From Weissella soli (GTDB lineage Bacteria > Bacillota > Bacilli > Lactobacillales > Lactobacillaceae): 64,000 bases of DNA. Under the pieces are notes generated by a model. That model made no database searches. It saw only the letters and a program-made list of their open reading frames with translations, and was not told the DNA's origin. The number at the start of each line of letters is the position of its first letter. Position 1 is the first letter of the stretch. Where the stretch lies: NCBI RefSeq assembly GCF_001761545.1, contig NZ_CP017326.1, forward strand, positions 1,302,001-1,366,000, read 5' to 3'. This document shows, piece after piece, positions 41,972 to 51,006 of the stretch. The position numbers and the translations under genes were made by a program.

Positions 41972-42844
41972 TTACTTAACGTTTGTAATTTTCCCATCGA
42001 CTGTACGTTCAATCTTCATATTTTGAATTGAAATGTAGCCCAACTTTGGGACAACAGTCGTTTGAATCTTCTTAGATTGCAAATAATTCAAGAAGCCTTG
42101 CACTGCGGCTTTAGGTTTGCCTAATGTATAGATGTGTTCGTATGACCAAATTGGCCACTGACCAGTTTCAACGTTTTTCTCAGTTGGTGCGACACCATCA
42201 ATCATGGGGGCCACAACGGTACTATCTACATATGAAAATGCGGCGTATGAAATGGCGCCTGGTGTGGTTGCAACAATTGAACGAGCAGTTCCTGAAGAAT
42301 CTTGCTCTTGTGCATCAGCAGCACTGTGACCATCTAAGCCCCATTTTTCAAAGGTTGCCCGCGTTCCAGAACCCGTGACACGATTCACCAAGACAATTTT
42401 TAAATTCTTACCACCAACTTGATTCCAATTAGTCACCTTCTTAGTGAAAATTTGAATAAGTTGTTGTTTGCTCAACTTCTTAACCCCGGCTGACTTATTA
42501 ATCAGCGGTGTAATTCCAACGACGGCAATCCGATGATCAACTAACTTTTCAGCCTTAATACCGTCTTTTTCTTGGGCAAACAAATCTGAATTACCTAAAT
42601 CAACGGCACCAGCTTGTACTTGGGCCAATCCGGTACCAGTTCCACCACCTTGAACATTAATAAAGATTCCTTTGTGGGAAATCTGGTACTCTTCACCAGC
42701 GGCTTCAACCAGTGGTTGTAACGCTGTTGAACCAACGGCATTGATATTAACACCCGAAGTCTGACTCCGCGTGTTAAATCCCCAAGCCAACAGTCCCGTT
42801 GCAGCTACTACTACAACGGCACTCATTAACCATTTGCGCTTCAT
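41972..42844 (-). CDS. pstS: Phosphate-binding protein PstS (no lipobox cysteine)
   Basis: A 290-residue phosphate-binding protein that delivers phosphate to PstCA. Binding motifs AVGSTALQPLVEAAGEEY and RVTGSGTRATFEKW, plus GGGTGTGLAQVQAGAVDLGNSD, fit the family. The N terminus (KRKWLMSAVVVVAATGLLAWGFNTR) is a signal-like helix, but where Gram-positive PstS lipoproteins have LxxC, this one has LLAWG with no Cys nearby. It may stay anchored by an uncleaved helix or be released. First gene of the operon, under TTGTAAAG repeats. Confidence 0.93.
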   Translation of the reverse strand: MKRKWLMSAVVVVAATGLLAWGFNTRSQTSGVNINAVGSTALQPLVEAAGEEYQISHKGIFINVQGGGTGTGLAQVQAGAVDLGNSDLFAQEKDGIKAEKLVDHRIAVVGITPLINKSAGVKKLSKQQLIQIFTKKVTNWNQVGGKNLKIVLVNRVTGSGTRATFEKWGLDGHSAADAQEQDSSGTARSIVATTPGAISYAAFSYVDSTVVAPMIDGVAPTEKNVETGQWPIWSYEHIYTLGKPKAAVQGFLNYLQSKKIQTTVVPKLGYISIQNMKIERTVDGKITNVK

Positions 42845-42899
42845 GAATCACGCCTCCTAATTTTTCGTCTACTCTACTGATATCTATTATCCATTGACT

Positions 42900-42942
42900 T
42901 TGTAAAGGTCTGATGGCGTAATTGTAAAGCTTTCCTTTACAA
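42900..42942 (-). promoter_or_regulatory. Pho-box-like repeats upstream of pstS
   Basis: TTGTAAAG occurs at 42900-42907 and 42922-42929, 22 bp apart (two helical turns), and inverted as CTTTACAA at 42935-42942, so 42922-42942 is a perfect 8-bp-arm inverted repeat. On the coding strand these read CTTTACAA, close to the TTTACA unit of PhoP boxes. A PhoP site is the likely reading. Confidence 0.6.
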
Positions 42943-42948
42943 AAGCAT

Positions 42949-42982
42949 AAAAAAAACTGCACACGCACTGTGTACAGTTTTG
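42949..42982 (-). terminator. Terminator of pepV
   Basis: AAAACTG-ACAC and GTGT-CAGTTTT pair with one mismatch, followed by T8 on the minus strand, 35 bp past the pepV stop. Confidence 0.85.
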
Positions 42983-43016
42983 AAAACGCTTCCTAGTATT
43001 TTAGGATGCAAACCTT

Positions 43017-44438
43017 TTAGTCATTTGCTAGTTCGTACATGGCTTGTGCAAAGATTGCCATCGCACGCGTCAAGTCAGCAACTGGGTAAAATTCATCCGC
43101 CTGGTGCATCGTATCTGGCACCCCTTCAAACATGGCCCCAAAGGCAACACCACGTTCAAACAAGCGTCCGAATGTTCCCCCACCGATGACCTGCTCGCCA
43201 GCTGGCAAACCGGTGTGCTCACGATAAACCTTCAACAAAGTGGCCACTAATGGATCATCACCAGGCACGTAGTGTGGTGCCATATTGTGGGCTGCTTGAC
43301 TGGTTGTGGCAGCAAAATCATCTGCGAAGCCGGTCTTCACGGCTGCTTCGATTTCGGCTGGATTTGTATTCTTAGGATAACGGAAGTTTAAGTTCACGTA
43401 ACCTTCTTCATCAGCCGCAAAACGTTGGATACCAACGTTCATTGACAAGTCACCCATCAAATCATCATGCTTGACAGCGCCAATCTTCACGGCTGTTGTG
43501 TCATCATGCACGGCATCCCCCAAGAAGTTTAGGTACCCCTTAGCATTCGCACCAAAGTCAAAGTCTTTCAAGAAGTTAGCCAAGTATGTTCCAGCGTTCT
43601 CACCAGTTTCTGGCATGGCGCCGTGAACTTGCTTACCGTAGAAAGTCAACGCCACGCGATTGTCCTCAACTTCAGCATCTGCCTTAACCCGTGATTCATT
43701 AGCCAAGTATGCTGTTAAGCGCTCAGCCAACTGGGTAGCCAAAGCCGTGTCCGCTGTTTCAACAACAGCCTTGGCAGTTCCAGGCACCATGTTAGGTCGT
43801 GAACCGGCTTCAAATGAAACTAGCTTGTATGAACCATCATTTGTACCGTCAAACTTCACTTCAATCGAAACATTTCCCTTTTCACCGTTAATGATTGGGA
43901 ATTCAGCGTCTGGGGAGAAGCCCATAGTTGGTTGACCTTCAGCCGCGAAGAATTCATCCATACCCGTCCAATCAGATTCTTCATCGATGCCCATGACCAC
44001 ACGAATCTTACGCTTCAAAGGCAGGTTCAAGTCCTTCAATAGCTTCAAGGCATAGTAGGCCGTGAATGAAGGCCCTTTATCGTCTGATGAACCACGGGCG
44101 TATAGACGCCCATCTTCAATAACTGGCGTAAATGGATCTTTCGTCCAACCATCACCGGCGGGCATCACATCCAAGTGACCAACCACCACCAATGACTCCT
44201 CTGCATCAGGGTCACCCAATTCAGCATAAGCCACCAAGTTCTTGTAGTCGCCCACCTTAAAACCATCACGCTGGGCAAACTCTTCAAACTTAAGCAAAGC
44301 TTCCTTTGGACCTGGTCCCAACGGCGCATCTTCAGTAGCAGCCGCATCATCTCGAACTGAATTAATTGCCAACATTTCCTTTAAATCTGTTAGCAAAGCG
44401 TCTTCATATTTCAATGATTCTAAACGCCAATTTGTCAT
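43017..44438 (-). CDS. pepV: Dipeptidase PepV (M20 family)
   Basis: A 473-residue zinc dipeptidase that splits dipeptides in the cytosol of lactic acid bacteria. VVGHLDVMPAGDGW holds the first zinc His/Asp, GRGSSDDKGPS the bridging Asp, GIDEESDWTGMDEFF the catalytic Glu, and PDAEFPIINGEKG a conserved PepV stretch. ATG 44438 follows GGAGG at 8 bases. A TATAAT at 44491-44496 marks its promoter. Confidence 0.95.
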   Translation of the reverse strand: MTNWRLESLKYEDALLTDLKEMLAINSVRDDAAATEDAPLGPGPKEALLKFEEFAQRDGFKVGDYKNLVAYAELGDPDAEESLVVVGHLDVMPAGDGWTKDPFTPVIEDGRLYARGSSDDKGPSFTAYYALKLLKDLNLPLKRKIRVVMGIDEESDWTGMDEFFAAEGQPTMGFSPDAEFPIINGEKGNVSIEVKFDGTNDGSYKLVSFEAGSRPNMVPGTAKAVVETADTALATQLAERLTAYLANESRVKADAEVEDNRVALTFYGKQVHGAMPETGENAGTYLANFLKDFDFGANAKGYLNFLGDAVHDDTTAVKIGAVKHDDLMGDLSMNVGIQRFAADEEGYVNLNFRYPKNTNPAEIEAAVKTGFADDFAATTSQAAHNMAPHYVPGDDPLVATLLKVYREHTGLPAGEQVIGGGTFGRLFERGVAFGAMFEGVPDTMHQADEFYPVADLTRAMAIFAQAMYELAND

Positions 44439-44560
44439 CAAACTAACCTCCAATATAATTCATAGGTAATTCCCATTTAATATAAATTACATTATAGCGC
44501 TTTTATTAATATTCCGCACTCCATCACAACAAAGCGTATCTGCTAGCACCTCGCATTGCG

Positions 44561-45517
44561 TTATTGGACCATTTGGAGCATTTGCGCATATAGGTGACTC
44601 ACTTTTCGCTCGACGATTTCACGCTTTTTGATTAGATTTGAGTCACTTTGTTCAGTCTGGCGTAACTCCTCAGCCAATTGTTTAAAATCAACCCATGCGT
44701 CATACAGCACTGGTAAATCTGCATATCCCGCTAAGGCTGTTTCTAATTCAGTCGGCAGTTCGGCATCTGCTTGTAAGGATAATTTCGTAATAATCTTCAG
44801 ATTAAGCTGCTTTGAGATGGACTCTGGGTACGCAGCAAACCGTCTCGTTAATTCCGCCTCAATGCGTCTGCGTACCAGCGGTACATCATACCCATTTTCA
44901 AGCAGCGCATGCACCTGTTCTGCCTGACGACGCGCCAGTAAACGCGCATCACGTAAAACCAAGGGCACATCGGCGGCGGCTAATGGCTCAAAGACATCAT
45001 ATAAGCGATGATGATCGGCACCGAGGACATCTTTTAATTTGAAATCTAACCATAATTTGGTTGGAAAATGCTGCCCTTTTTTAAACCGTGTGAGACTTTC
45101 ATCGAAGGTCCGATCAATCCGTAATTTTTCTTGATTGACCAACTGGGCAATTTTGGGATCTAACTGCGCATGCATCGTAAAATGGACGCTTCCTAGAGCT
45201 AAAATTTGGCCGGTCCGTTTGGATTTCAATAGATATTGATTTTTTAACATGCGTCCACAGTCGCAGTAGAGTTTTTCCCCATTGGGCATTGCCGCTGGAT
45301 ACCATGGATTTTGTTGAAAACCCGCAAATTCCCACTCGGTATCAATTAAAAAATGTTGCTGCACAAACCACGAGGTCCATTCATAACGCTGATAATGTGC
45401 TAACGCATGCACTTGCTTGCTCGTCATGCCTGCCTGAATTTCATCACGTTGTTTTTGAGTCAGCATTCGCCATTTTACTTCAGATAATTCATTTCGATAT
45501 TCATATTGATAAGCCAC
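44561..45517 (-). CDS. Unknown protein with CDCG and His motif (318 aa)
   Basis: I do not recognise this 318-residue protein. Around residues 80-115 it has LYCDCGRMLKNQYLLKS, then LGSVHFTMHAQLDP: a Cys-x-Cys with two or more histidines 25-30 residues later, which could bind a metal. The rest is helical and charged, with Arg-rich stretches near 195-230 (RDARLLARRQAEQV, PLVRRRIEAELTRRF) and a possible coiled coil at the C terminus. No signal peptide. The start is GTG 45517 with AGGTG 7 bases upstream. Nucleic-acid binding is a guess from charge and the zinc-ribbon-like motif. Confidence 0.75.
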   Translation of the reverse strand: MAYQYEYRNELSEVKWRMLTQKQRDEIQAGMTSKQVHALAHYQRYEWTSWFVQQHFLIDTEWEFAGFQQNPWYPAAMPNGEKLYCDCGRMLKNQYLLKSKRTGQILALGSVHFTMHAQLDPKIAQLVNQEKLRIDRTFDESLTRFKKGQHFPTKLWLDFKLKDVLGADHHRLYDVFEPLAAADVPLVLRDARLLARRQAEQVHALLENGYDVPLVRRRIEAELTRRFAAYPESISKQLNLKIITKLSLQADAELPTELETALAGYADLPVLYDAWVDFKQLAEELRQTEQSDSNLIKKREIVERKVSHLYAQMLQMVQ

Positions 45518-45627
45518 TAATTCACACCTCGATAAGTTTAACTTAACAAGTTTACCAAATATTCAGTTTTATGCAAGGACGACTAGCATGCATGCTGCCC
45601 CACCCTGCATTTAATCTCGCATAAAAA

Positions 45628-45657
45628 ACTCGCATTGGCTACATAGCCAATGCGAGT
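45628..45657 (-). terminator. Terminator of the MacB-like exporter gene
   Basis: ACTCGCATTGGCTA and TAGCCAATGCGAGT form a perfect 14-bp stem with a 2-base centre and a T-run on the minus strand. Confidence 0.88.
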
Positions 45658-45688
45658 AAGTCTTTATTAATTTGTTAATACGCCCGCT

Positions 45689-47674
45689 TTAATCAGCAGC
45701 TAGTGCGTCGATGGGATTCAACTTAGCAGCCTTGCGACTTGGCAATAGTGCCGCTAAGAAAGAAATCAACAAGGCAATCACAAAGGCAAAGACGACATTA
45801 CCAATTGAAATTTGAACCATGTTAAATTTGGCAATACCATATAGGGCGGTATTTAGGACACCCATACCTAATCCGTAGGCCAAGCCTAACGCAATCACGG
45901 CTGAAATCAAACCGATGAAGAGCGCCTCACTGGTAAACAAACGACGAATGTCACGCTTACTTTCACCTAAGGCGCGCAAGATCCCAATTTCCTTGGTACG
46001 TTCTGCAACTGACATGTACATCGTTGCAATAATCATCAACGCTGACACAATCAACGAGATACCAGCAATTGCCGCCAGGACATACGAGGCGAGGTTGACA
46101 ATCGTATTGATGGTATCCAGAATGCTGCCGATGGTTGTGGCAACGAAGGCCCGCTTGCCATCAGTCTTAATCTGATTCAAGCCCTTCGCAACCTGTTTTA
46201 CATCATCCGTCTGACTTGCTAAGGCAACTGCAGCCATGTAATTTGTTGATGCCCCAGCCTTCACCAAGGCTTCCTTCACAGTCGCACTGGTTGGTGCGTT
46301 AATCGCCCCTGCTTGACCGCCATCCGTAATACCGCTGACCTTTAAGGCCAAAGTAACTGGCACTGGCAAGCCCTGCTTTGATACCGCCGTAAATTGGACG
46401 TTAATCGTCTTGCCAATTAAAGTTTTCGCTTTTTTGTCAGTCAATAATGCCGCAGTTTGCTTGTCTAACAACATTTCATTTTTACCAGGCTTATCACCAG
46501 ATTTAATGACATCTTCGTTGTAAGAAACTGACCATGATTGGATGGCAGCTGTCGTCTTTTTTGAACCAAGACTTAATGATGAGGCCGCAAAATTATAAAT
46601 TCCTTGTACTTTCTTGACATGTTTAACCGTGGTCATCTTCTTCAAATCATCACTTGAAATGGAAGCATGTGCATAATCTGTTTGTAGCTTTTGGCGGGTT
46701 TGTTCAATCCGTTGTGTATTCGCCGTCTTTTTATCATCAGTCACATTCTTCATGACGGTCACGATGTTTGGATTCGCTAATGAATTGACTTGATCATTAA
46801 TATACGCCTTAATTCCATTACCCAAACCTGAGAACAAAAGCACTGCGAAAATACCAATCGCTGTTCCTAAGACAATAATTGAGTTTTGCTTCCAGTTATA
46901 CGTTAAATGCTTAAAGGCCGTCTTATAACTCGAAGAACTTGGCAAGGGGCGATCCTCGATTTGAACACCACCATTTTGAAGTGGGTAGCCCTCCTTCAAG
47001 CGGGTATCAGATTCAATGACACCATCTGCTAAGTGAACGATGCGTGTACCATAGTCGGCGACTTCTTGTGAGTGCGTGACAGCAATGACCAGCTTGCCAG
47101 ATGCCGCGATTTGGTCCAAGATTGCCAAAACTTCTTGCGTATTCTGTGAATCCAAAGCGCCAGTTGGTTCATCGGCAATAATCACTTGTGGATCTGAAGC
47201 CAGTGCACGAGCAATCGCAACTCGTTGCTTTTGCCCACCTGACAATTGGTTCGGATGCTTTTTAACTTGCGTTTCCAGTCCGACTTGCTTTAACAGCTCC
47301 ATCGCACGATCATGCTTTTCTTTGTTTGTCAGCTTCGTCATTTCCAATGAAACTAAAACATTTTCCAAAACTGTCAAATGATTAATCAAATTGTACGACT
47401 GATAAATATAGCCGATCATACCCCGCCGGTATTCATCCATTTGCTTTTCTTTGGAGTGATCCAAACGCTGACCGTTAATAGTGACATTCCCTTGGAATTC
47501 ACGATCCAAGCCCCCAATGATATTCATCAAAGTTGACTTACCACCACCAGATTCACCCAAAATGGACACGAAGTCACCGCGGTCAAATGACAAATTGATG
47601 CCCTTTAATACCGGAAATTCTTCTTTGCCGAGAAAATATGACTTGTAAATGTCATGTAGCTCAAGAAATGACAT
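45689..47674 (-). CDS. ABC transporter, fused ATPase-permease (MacB-like)
   Basis: A 661-residue fusion. ATPase domain at residues ~1-235: [51 protein letters not shown]. After a linker comes a membrane helix (~280-300), an extracellular MacB-PCD domain (~310-530), and three C-terminal helices with the FtsX signature ([19 protein letters not shown]). Likely exports or resists an antimicrobial or lipid-type compound. ATG 47674 follows AAGGAGG at 4 bases; the longer reading runs into the promoter. Under control of the divergent TetR gene. Confidence 0.9.
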   Translation of the reverse strand: MSFLELHDIYKSYFLGKEEFPVLKGINLSFDRGDFVSILGESGGGKSTLMNIIGGLDREFQGNVTINGQRLDHSKEKQMDEYRRGMIGYIYQSYNLINHLTVLENVLVSLEMTKLTNKEKHDRAMELLKQVGLETQVKKHPNQLSGGQKQRVAIARALASDPQVIIADEPTGALDSQNTQEVLAILDQIAASGKLVIAVTHSQEVADYGTRIVHLADGVIESDTRLKEGYPLQNGGVQIEDRPLPSSSSYKTAFKHLTYNWKQNSIIVLGTAIGIFAVLLFSGLGNGIKAYINDQVNSLANPNIVTVMKNVTDDKKTANTQRIEQTRQKLQTDYAHASISSDDLKKMTTVKHVKKVQGIYNFAASSLSLGSKKTTAAIQSWSVSYNEDVIKSGDKPGKNEMLLDKQTAALLTDKKAKTLIGKTINVQFTAVSKQGLPVPVTLALKVSGITDGGQAGAINAPTSATVKEALVKAGASTNYMAAVALASQTDDVKQVAKGLNQIKTDGKRAFVATTIGSILDTINTIVNLASYVLAAIAGISLIVSALMIIATMYMSVAERTKEIGILRALGESKRDIRRLFTSEALFIGLISAVIALGLAYGLGMGVLNTALYGIAKFNMVQISIGNVVFAFVIALLISFLAALLPSRKAAKLNPIDALAAD

Positions 47675-47726
47675 ACTATCCTCCTTCACGCGTTCGGTGC
47701 GTGTCTCTATCTCTTTGATGTCACCA

Positions 47727-47821
47727 AGTTTACCGCCGCCAAAAATTAATGTCAACAAAAAGTTTAATTTAAAACTTGAAAAGTTAACTTTTTTGATTTT
47801 TGCCCGCATTCCTGCTAAACT
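47727..47821. promoter_or_regulatory. Divergent exporter/tetR promoters with central palindromes
   Basis: Exporter, minus strand: TTGACA (47750-47755), 17 bp, TAAACT (47727-47732). tetR, plus strand: TTGATT (47793-47798), 17 bp, TAAACT (47816-47821) with a TG extension. Between the two -35 boxes lie a 14-bp perfect palindrome AAAAGTTAACTTTT (47779-47792) and a weaker one with 6-bp arms AAGTTT/AAACTT (47760-47777). Confidence 0.72.
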
Positions 47822-47842
47822 GGTGGCAAGAGGTTTGATAAA

Positions 47843-48481
47843 ATGAAACGAGAAGAAAAAAAAGCCCTCACAAGGCAACAACTGATTAAGGCCACGTTGG
47901 CCGCCATTGCCAATGAAGAAGATATTGAGCTCAAAAATATTGCCCGCGCTGCTGGTATTTCAGTCGTCACGTTATACAAGTATTTCCCTAGTAAGCAAGC
48001 ACTACTAGAGCAAGCTGCCATTTTTCAATTCGAAATCATCGCCAACCATGTCCAGGAAATCATGAACCAAACAGAGATCGACTTTCCAGTGCGTATGGAT
48101 CAATTCCACACCTTCCTCGCTGATTATCACATGCGCTATGCCAATAGCGATAAGAACAATCCAATCTATGACATCTTTGTGAATTCACCAATACTACAAG
48201 CTGAGTATCGAACACGGCTGGCAGCCCTATGGCAAATCATTATTGATGCGGGGCGTGACGCTGGCTACATCAATCGCACAATTAGTGATACAGCGCTCCG
48301 TCTATACATTGAAATGTATCTTTCATACTTTCATGATCCTGATAAAATCGCCTTAGTCCGTAGCACACCTAAGTTGGACGAAGAATTTGACGCCCTCTTC
48401 TTTTTTGGTTTAGCAGGGACTGTCACTAGAAATGAAACTGACAATACGCTGGATTTTTTCAAGAAGCCAAAGCATTCATAA
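47843..48481 (+). CDS. TetR family regulator of the divergent exporter
   Basis: A 212-residue TetR protein. The HTH (IELKNIARAAGISVVTLYKYFPSKQALLEQA) is at about residues 27-60; the N terminus KREEKKALTRQQLIKATLAAI is the preceding helix. The larger C-terminal domain resembles AcrR-type drug-sensing regulators. Divergent from the MacB-like exporter, with palindromes between the promoters, so repression relieved by a transported compound is the simplest reading. Confidence 0.9.
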   Translation: MKREEKKALTRQQLIKATLAAIANEEDIELKNIARAAGISVVTLYKYFPSKQALLEQAAIFQFEIIANHVQEIMNQTEIDFPVRMDQFHTFLADYHMRYANSDKNNPIYDIFVNSPILQAEYRTRLAALWQIIIDAGRDAGYINRTISDTALRLYIEMYLSYFHDPDKIALVRSTPKLDEEFDALFFFGLAGTVTRNETDNTLDFFKKPKHS

Positions 48482-48485
48482 ATCA

Positions 48486-48511
48486 GGCACCGGCAAGCGG
48501 TGTCTTTTTTT
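48486..48511 (+). terminator. Terminator of the tetR gene
   Basis: GGCACCG pairs with CGGTGTC and is followed by T7, 5 bp after the stop. Confidence 0.8.
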
Positions 48512-48530
48512 GAGGTGCCGCTTAAGACAC

Positions 48531-48557
48531 AAAAAAACCTCCGATTTCTCGGAGGTT
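48531..48557 (-). terminator. Terminator of tRNA-Glu
   Basis: AACCTCCGA and TCGGAGGTT pair perfectly with a 4-base loop and are followed by T7 on the minus strand. Confidence 0.9.
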
Positions 48558-48564
48558 TATCTAA

Positions 48565-48636
48565 TAGCTCATCAGGGAGTCGAACCCTGGATGCCGGTGT
48601 GAAAAACCGGAGTCTTAACCGCTTGACCAATGAGCC
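48565..48636 (-). tRNA. tRNA-Glu (TTC)
   Basis: A 72-nt tRNA: acceptor GGCTCAT/ATGAGCT (1-72 is a G-T pair), D-arm TGGTCAAGCGGTTAAGA, anticodon arm CCGGT-TTTTCAC-ACCGG with anticodon TTC, and T-arm CAGGG-TTCGACT-CCCTG. Discriminator A; CCA not encoded. Confidence 0.95.
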
Positions 48637-48710
48637 ATAATTACTACTTACTGTCTCTCAACAACAAATAATAATATACCAGGATTTCGCATTGAATGCA
48701 ACCCTTTTTA

Positions 48711-49502
48711 TCAATCAAATTCAGAATTTTTTTGCATTGTCGCTGCAATCGTCTTAGCAATGGTCTTTGCAAAGCCTTCAGACTCTAAGGTTGACCATCC
48801 AGCGGCCGTTGAACCACCTGGCGTCATCACACTATGCGCAAATTCTGTAGGCGTTTGTTCATGCTTACTTAGCACCTTCATCGTCCCGTTAACCATTTGT
48901 AAAGCAACCTTGTCAGCTACTTCGGATTCAATCCCTTGCGCCACGGCCGCCGCACTCAAAGCATTCACGAAGGCGGCCACAAAGGCGGGCCCCGATCCTG
49001 CTAAAGCGCTAATTGCCCCGAATTGCTCTTCTGGTAATTCATCAGCCCGACCAAAATAGGTAAACAACCCAAAGACCGCGCCCCGTGTGGCCGCATCCAA
49101 CGTTCCTGCAAAGGCAATTGCTGTATAACCTTCTTTTTCTGCGACATTAACATTGGGCAATGTCCGGACTATTTGGGCCTGACTTCCTAAAGCAGCCTGC
49201 AGACTGCTAATTGATACGCCCCCCAAAACAGACGTGATGATCTTTTGTGGTGCCAACATCAGCAACATCTGCAAGGTTGGTGCAACTTCAGCCAAAGCCT
49301 TTGGTGGCATGGCCAAAATGAGTAAATCACTTTGCATGAAGGTCTCTTCAATTGAGGCCACGGCTTCAATCTGCAACTGCTCCGCCACCGCTGCACCAGA
49401 GTTGGGCGCATAAACGATTTGCCGTACCTCAGCGAGATCACGCCACCCCTTAATCATTGCCTGAGCCATGTGCCCAGCACCAATAAAGCCAATTGTTAAC
49501 AT
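48711..49502 (-). CDS. proC: Pyrroline-5-carboxylate reductase
   Basis: A 263-residue enzyme of the last step of proline synthesis. N-terminal Rossmann motif TIGFIGAGHMAQAMI, ILAMPPKAL, VRTLPNVNV (close to the RxMPN motif), GSGPAFVAAFVNALS and the C-terminal signature SVMTPGGSTAAGWSTLE. ATG 49502 lies 11 bases past AGGAG; the GTG four codons earlier overlaps that site. It follows rodA after a terminator, so it is probably a separate unit. Confidence 0.93.
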   Translation of the reverse strand: MLTIGFIGAGHMAQAMIKGWRDLAEVRQIVYAPNSGAAVAEQLQIEAVASIEETFMQSDLLILAMPPKALAEVAPTLQMLLMLAPQKIITSVLGGVSISSLQAALGSQAQIVRTLPNVNVAEKEGYTAIAFAGTLDAATRGAVFGLFTYFGRADELPEEQFGAISALAGSGPAFVAAFVNALSAAAVAQGIESEVADKVALQMVNGTMKVLSKHEQTPTEFAHSVMTPGGSTAAGWSTLESEGFAKTIAKTIAATMQKNSEFD

Positions 49503-49521
49503 TTTACTGCTCACTCCTTAT

Positions 49522-49554
49522 TAAAAAATAGGCCTGTTGCAAAAACAAACCTAT
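49522..49554 (-). terminator. Terminator of the mreB-rodA unit
   Basis: ATAGG-TTGT and ACA-CCTAT pair imperfectly, followed by T6 on the minus strand, just after the rodA stop. Confidence 0.7.
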
Positions 49555-49560
49555 CATCTT

Positions 49561-50748
49561 TTATGAAAATCCTTCGTGCGTTGATAGTGTATAAGATCGG
49601 TTATGATAGCGCATCGACATCACCAAACCGATCCCGATCATATTTCCCACTAAGGCTGATCCACCCTGTGAAATGAATGGCAACGGGATACCAGTCAATG
49701 GCACCAAACCAATGTTCATCCCAATATTTTCAAAAATGTGGAATAACAACATCATCACCACCCCTGATGCAACGTACGCATAAAACTGATTTGATGTATC
49801 ATTGACGACCTGAAAAATATGGTAAATCAGATAAAAGTATAGGACTAGTAATAACAAAGCACCTACGAAACCAAAGTTTTCTCCAATAACTGAGAAAATC
49901 ATATCCGACTCACGAACAGGCACATTAACGTTTGAAACGTTGAAGCCAGTCCCGGTGAGACCGCCTGAGCCAATCGCCGTCATCGCTTGCCATAATTGAT
50001 AGCCCGTATTGGTTGTGTCGCTTTGTGGGTTCATCCAGGCATCGATACGGGCAAACTGGTATGCCTCAAACCCAAACTTTTCCAAAATGTGTCGGCCCCA
50101 GGTTTGCGTGACGAATAGAATGGCCGTAATACCGACCGCGGCACCCGTAAAAATGATGGGTCCCAAAATTTTCCAAGAAATACCTGATACCAAGGTCATG
50201 CCAAAGACAATCGCTAAGAACACCAACATAGTTCCAAAATCGTGTTGGGCCAAAACCAATAGAATAATTGGCGCGGTCCAAAGCGCGATTTTACCCAATA
50301 GCAACCGATCAGAATTCCAGCTGTGTTCTGGATGCTGGACATTATGTGCCGTGATGACGCGACCAAGCATCAAAATAAAGGCGGGTTTCATAATTTCTGA
50401 TGGCTGAAAGGTCAGCCCACCAATTGCAAACCATGATTTACCACCGGTCTCAACATAGTAGGTCTTGCTGTAAAAAATTAACACCGCGACCATCAAGAAA
50501 GTCCCAATGGAAAAAACGTACGGCGCCACGCGCCACAACCGTTCAGAATCAAATTGCATAATTACAGCAACGGCAATAATACCGATAACGTACCACAGCC
50601 CCTGCATGGTCACCATCCGGGTCACACTGACGCTTCCCGTATCATGCGTTGCCGCCACATAAATTGAGGCTAAACCGATAATCGCGAGCATCAGAACCGC
50701 AAAGACAATATTCCAATCAATGACGCCTCGATCTGCTTGTTTATTCAT
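49561..50748 (-). CDS. rodA: Rod-shape peptidoglycan polymerase RodA (SEDS family)
   Basis: A 395-residue protein with about ten membrane helices. SEDS signatures: FQPSEIMKPAFILMLGR, AQHDFGTMLV (catalytic-type Asp), GSGGLTGTGFN, ESDMIFSVIGENFGFVG, and GIPLPFISQGGSALVGNMIGIGLV. It polymerises glycan strands for elongation. RodA rather than FtsW is favoured by the mreB neighbourhood. It is downstream of mreB and the DUF2969 gene. Confidence 0.93.
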   Translation of the reverse strand: MNKQADRGVIDWNIVFAVLMLAIIGLASIYVAATHDTGSVSVTRMVTMQGLWYVIGIIAVAVIMQFDSERLWRVAPYVFSIGTFLMVAVLIFYSKTYYVETGGKSWFAIGGLTFQPSEIMKPAFILMLGRVITAHNVQHPEHSWNSDRLLLGKIALWTAPIILLVLAQHDFGTMLVFLAIVFGMTLVSGISWKILGPIIFTGAAVGITAILFVTQTWGRHILEKFGFEAYQFARIDAWMNPQSDTTNTGYQLWQAMTAIGSGGLTGTGFNVSNVNVPVRESDMIFSVIGENFGFVGALLLLVLYFYLIYHIFQVVNDTSNQFYAYVASGVVMMLLFHIFENIGMNIGLVPLTGIPLPFISQGGSALVGNMIGIGLVMSMRYHNRSYTLSTHEGFS

Positions 50749-50780
50749 TTTTTCACCTCGTTAATCGTAAAGCTCAGTAA

Positions 50781-50990
50781 TTAATGGTGTAGATTGTATT
50801 CTGAAATCAACAGCTCAACTGCCTCGTCAAATGACTTAGCTGTGACTGCTGTCTTATTTTCAAAATTAACCTTGATATTTTTTTGTGCTTCGTCGATGGT
50901 CCCAAGACGCACCTTGTTGATCTTTACCTCACTCAAGTTACCACCCAAGTCATTAATTTCAACGTCAATTGCTTTATTTCGTGAAGCCAT
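50781..50990 (-). CDS. DUF2969 family protein
   Basis: A 69-residue soluble protein: KAIDVEINDLGGNLSEVKINK, LGTIDEAQKNIKV and SFDEAVELLISEYNLHH. It matches DUF2969 of Lactobacillales, unknown function. It lies between mreB (16 bp away) and rodA (32 bp away), so a role near the elongation machinery is possible. Confidence 0.85.
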   Translation of the reverse strand: MASRNKAIDVEINDLGGNLSEVKINKVRLGTIDEAQKNIKVNFENKTAVTAKSFDEAVELLISEYNLHH

Positions 50991-51006
50991 AATTTTTTCC
51001 TCTTTC

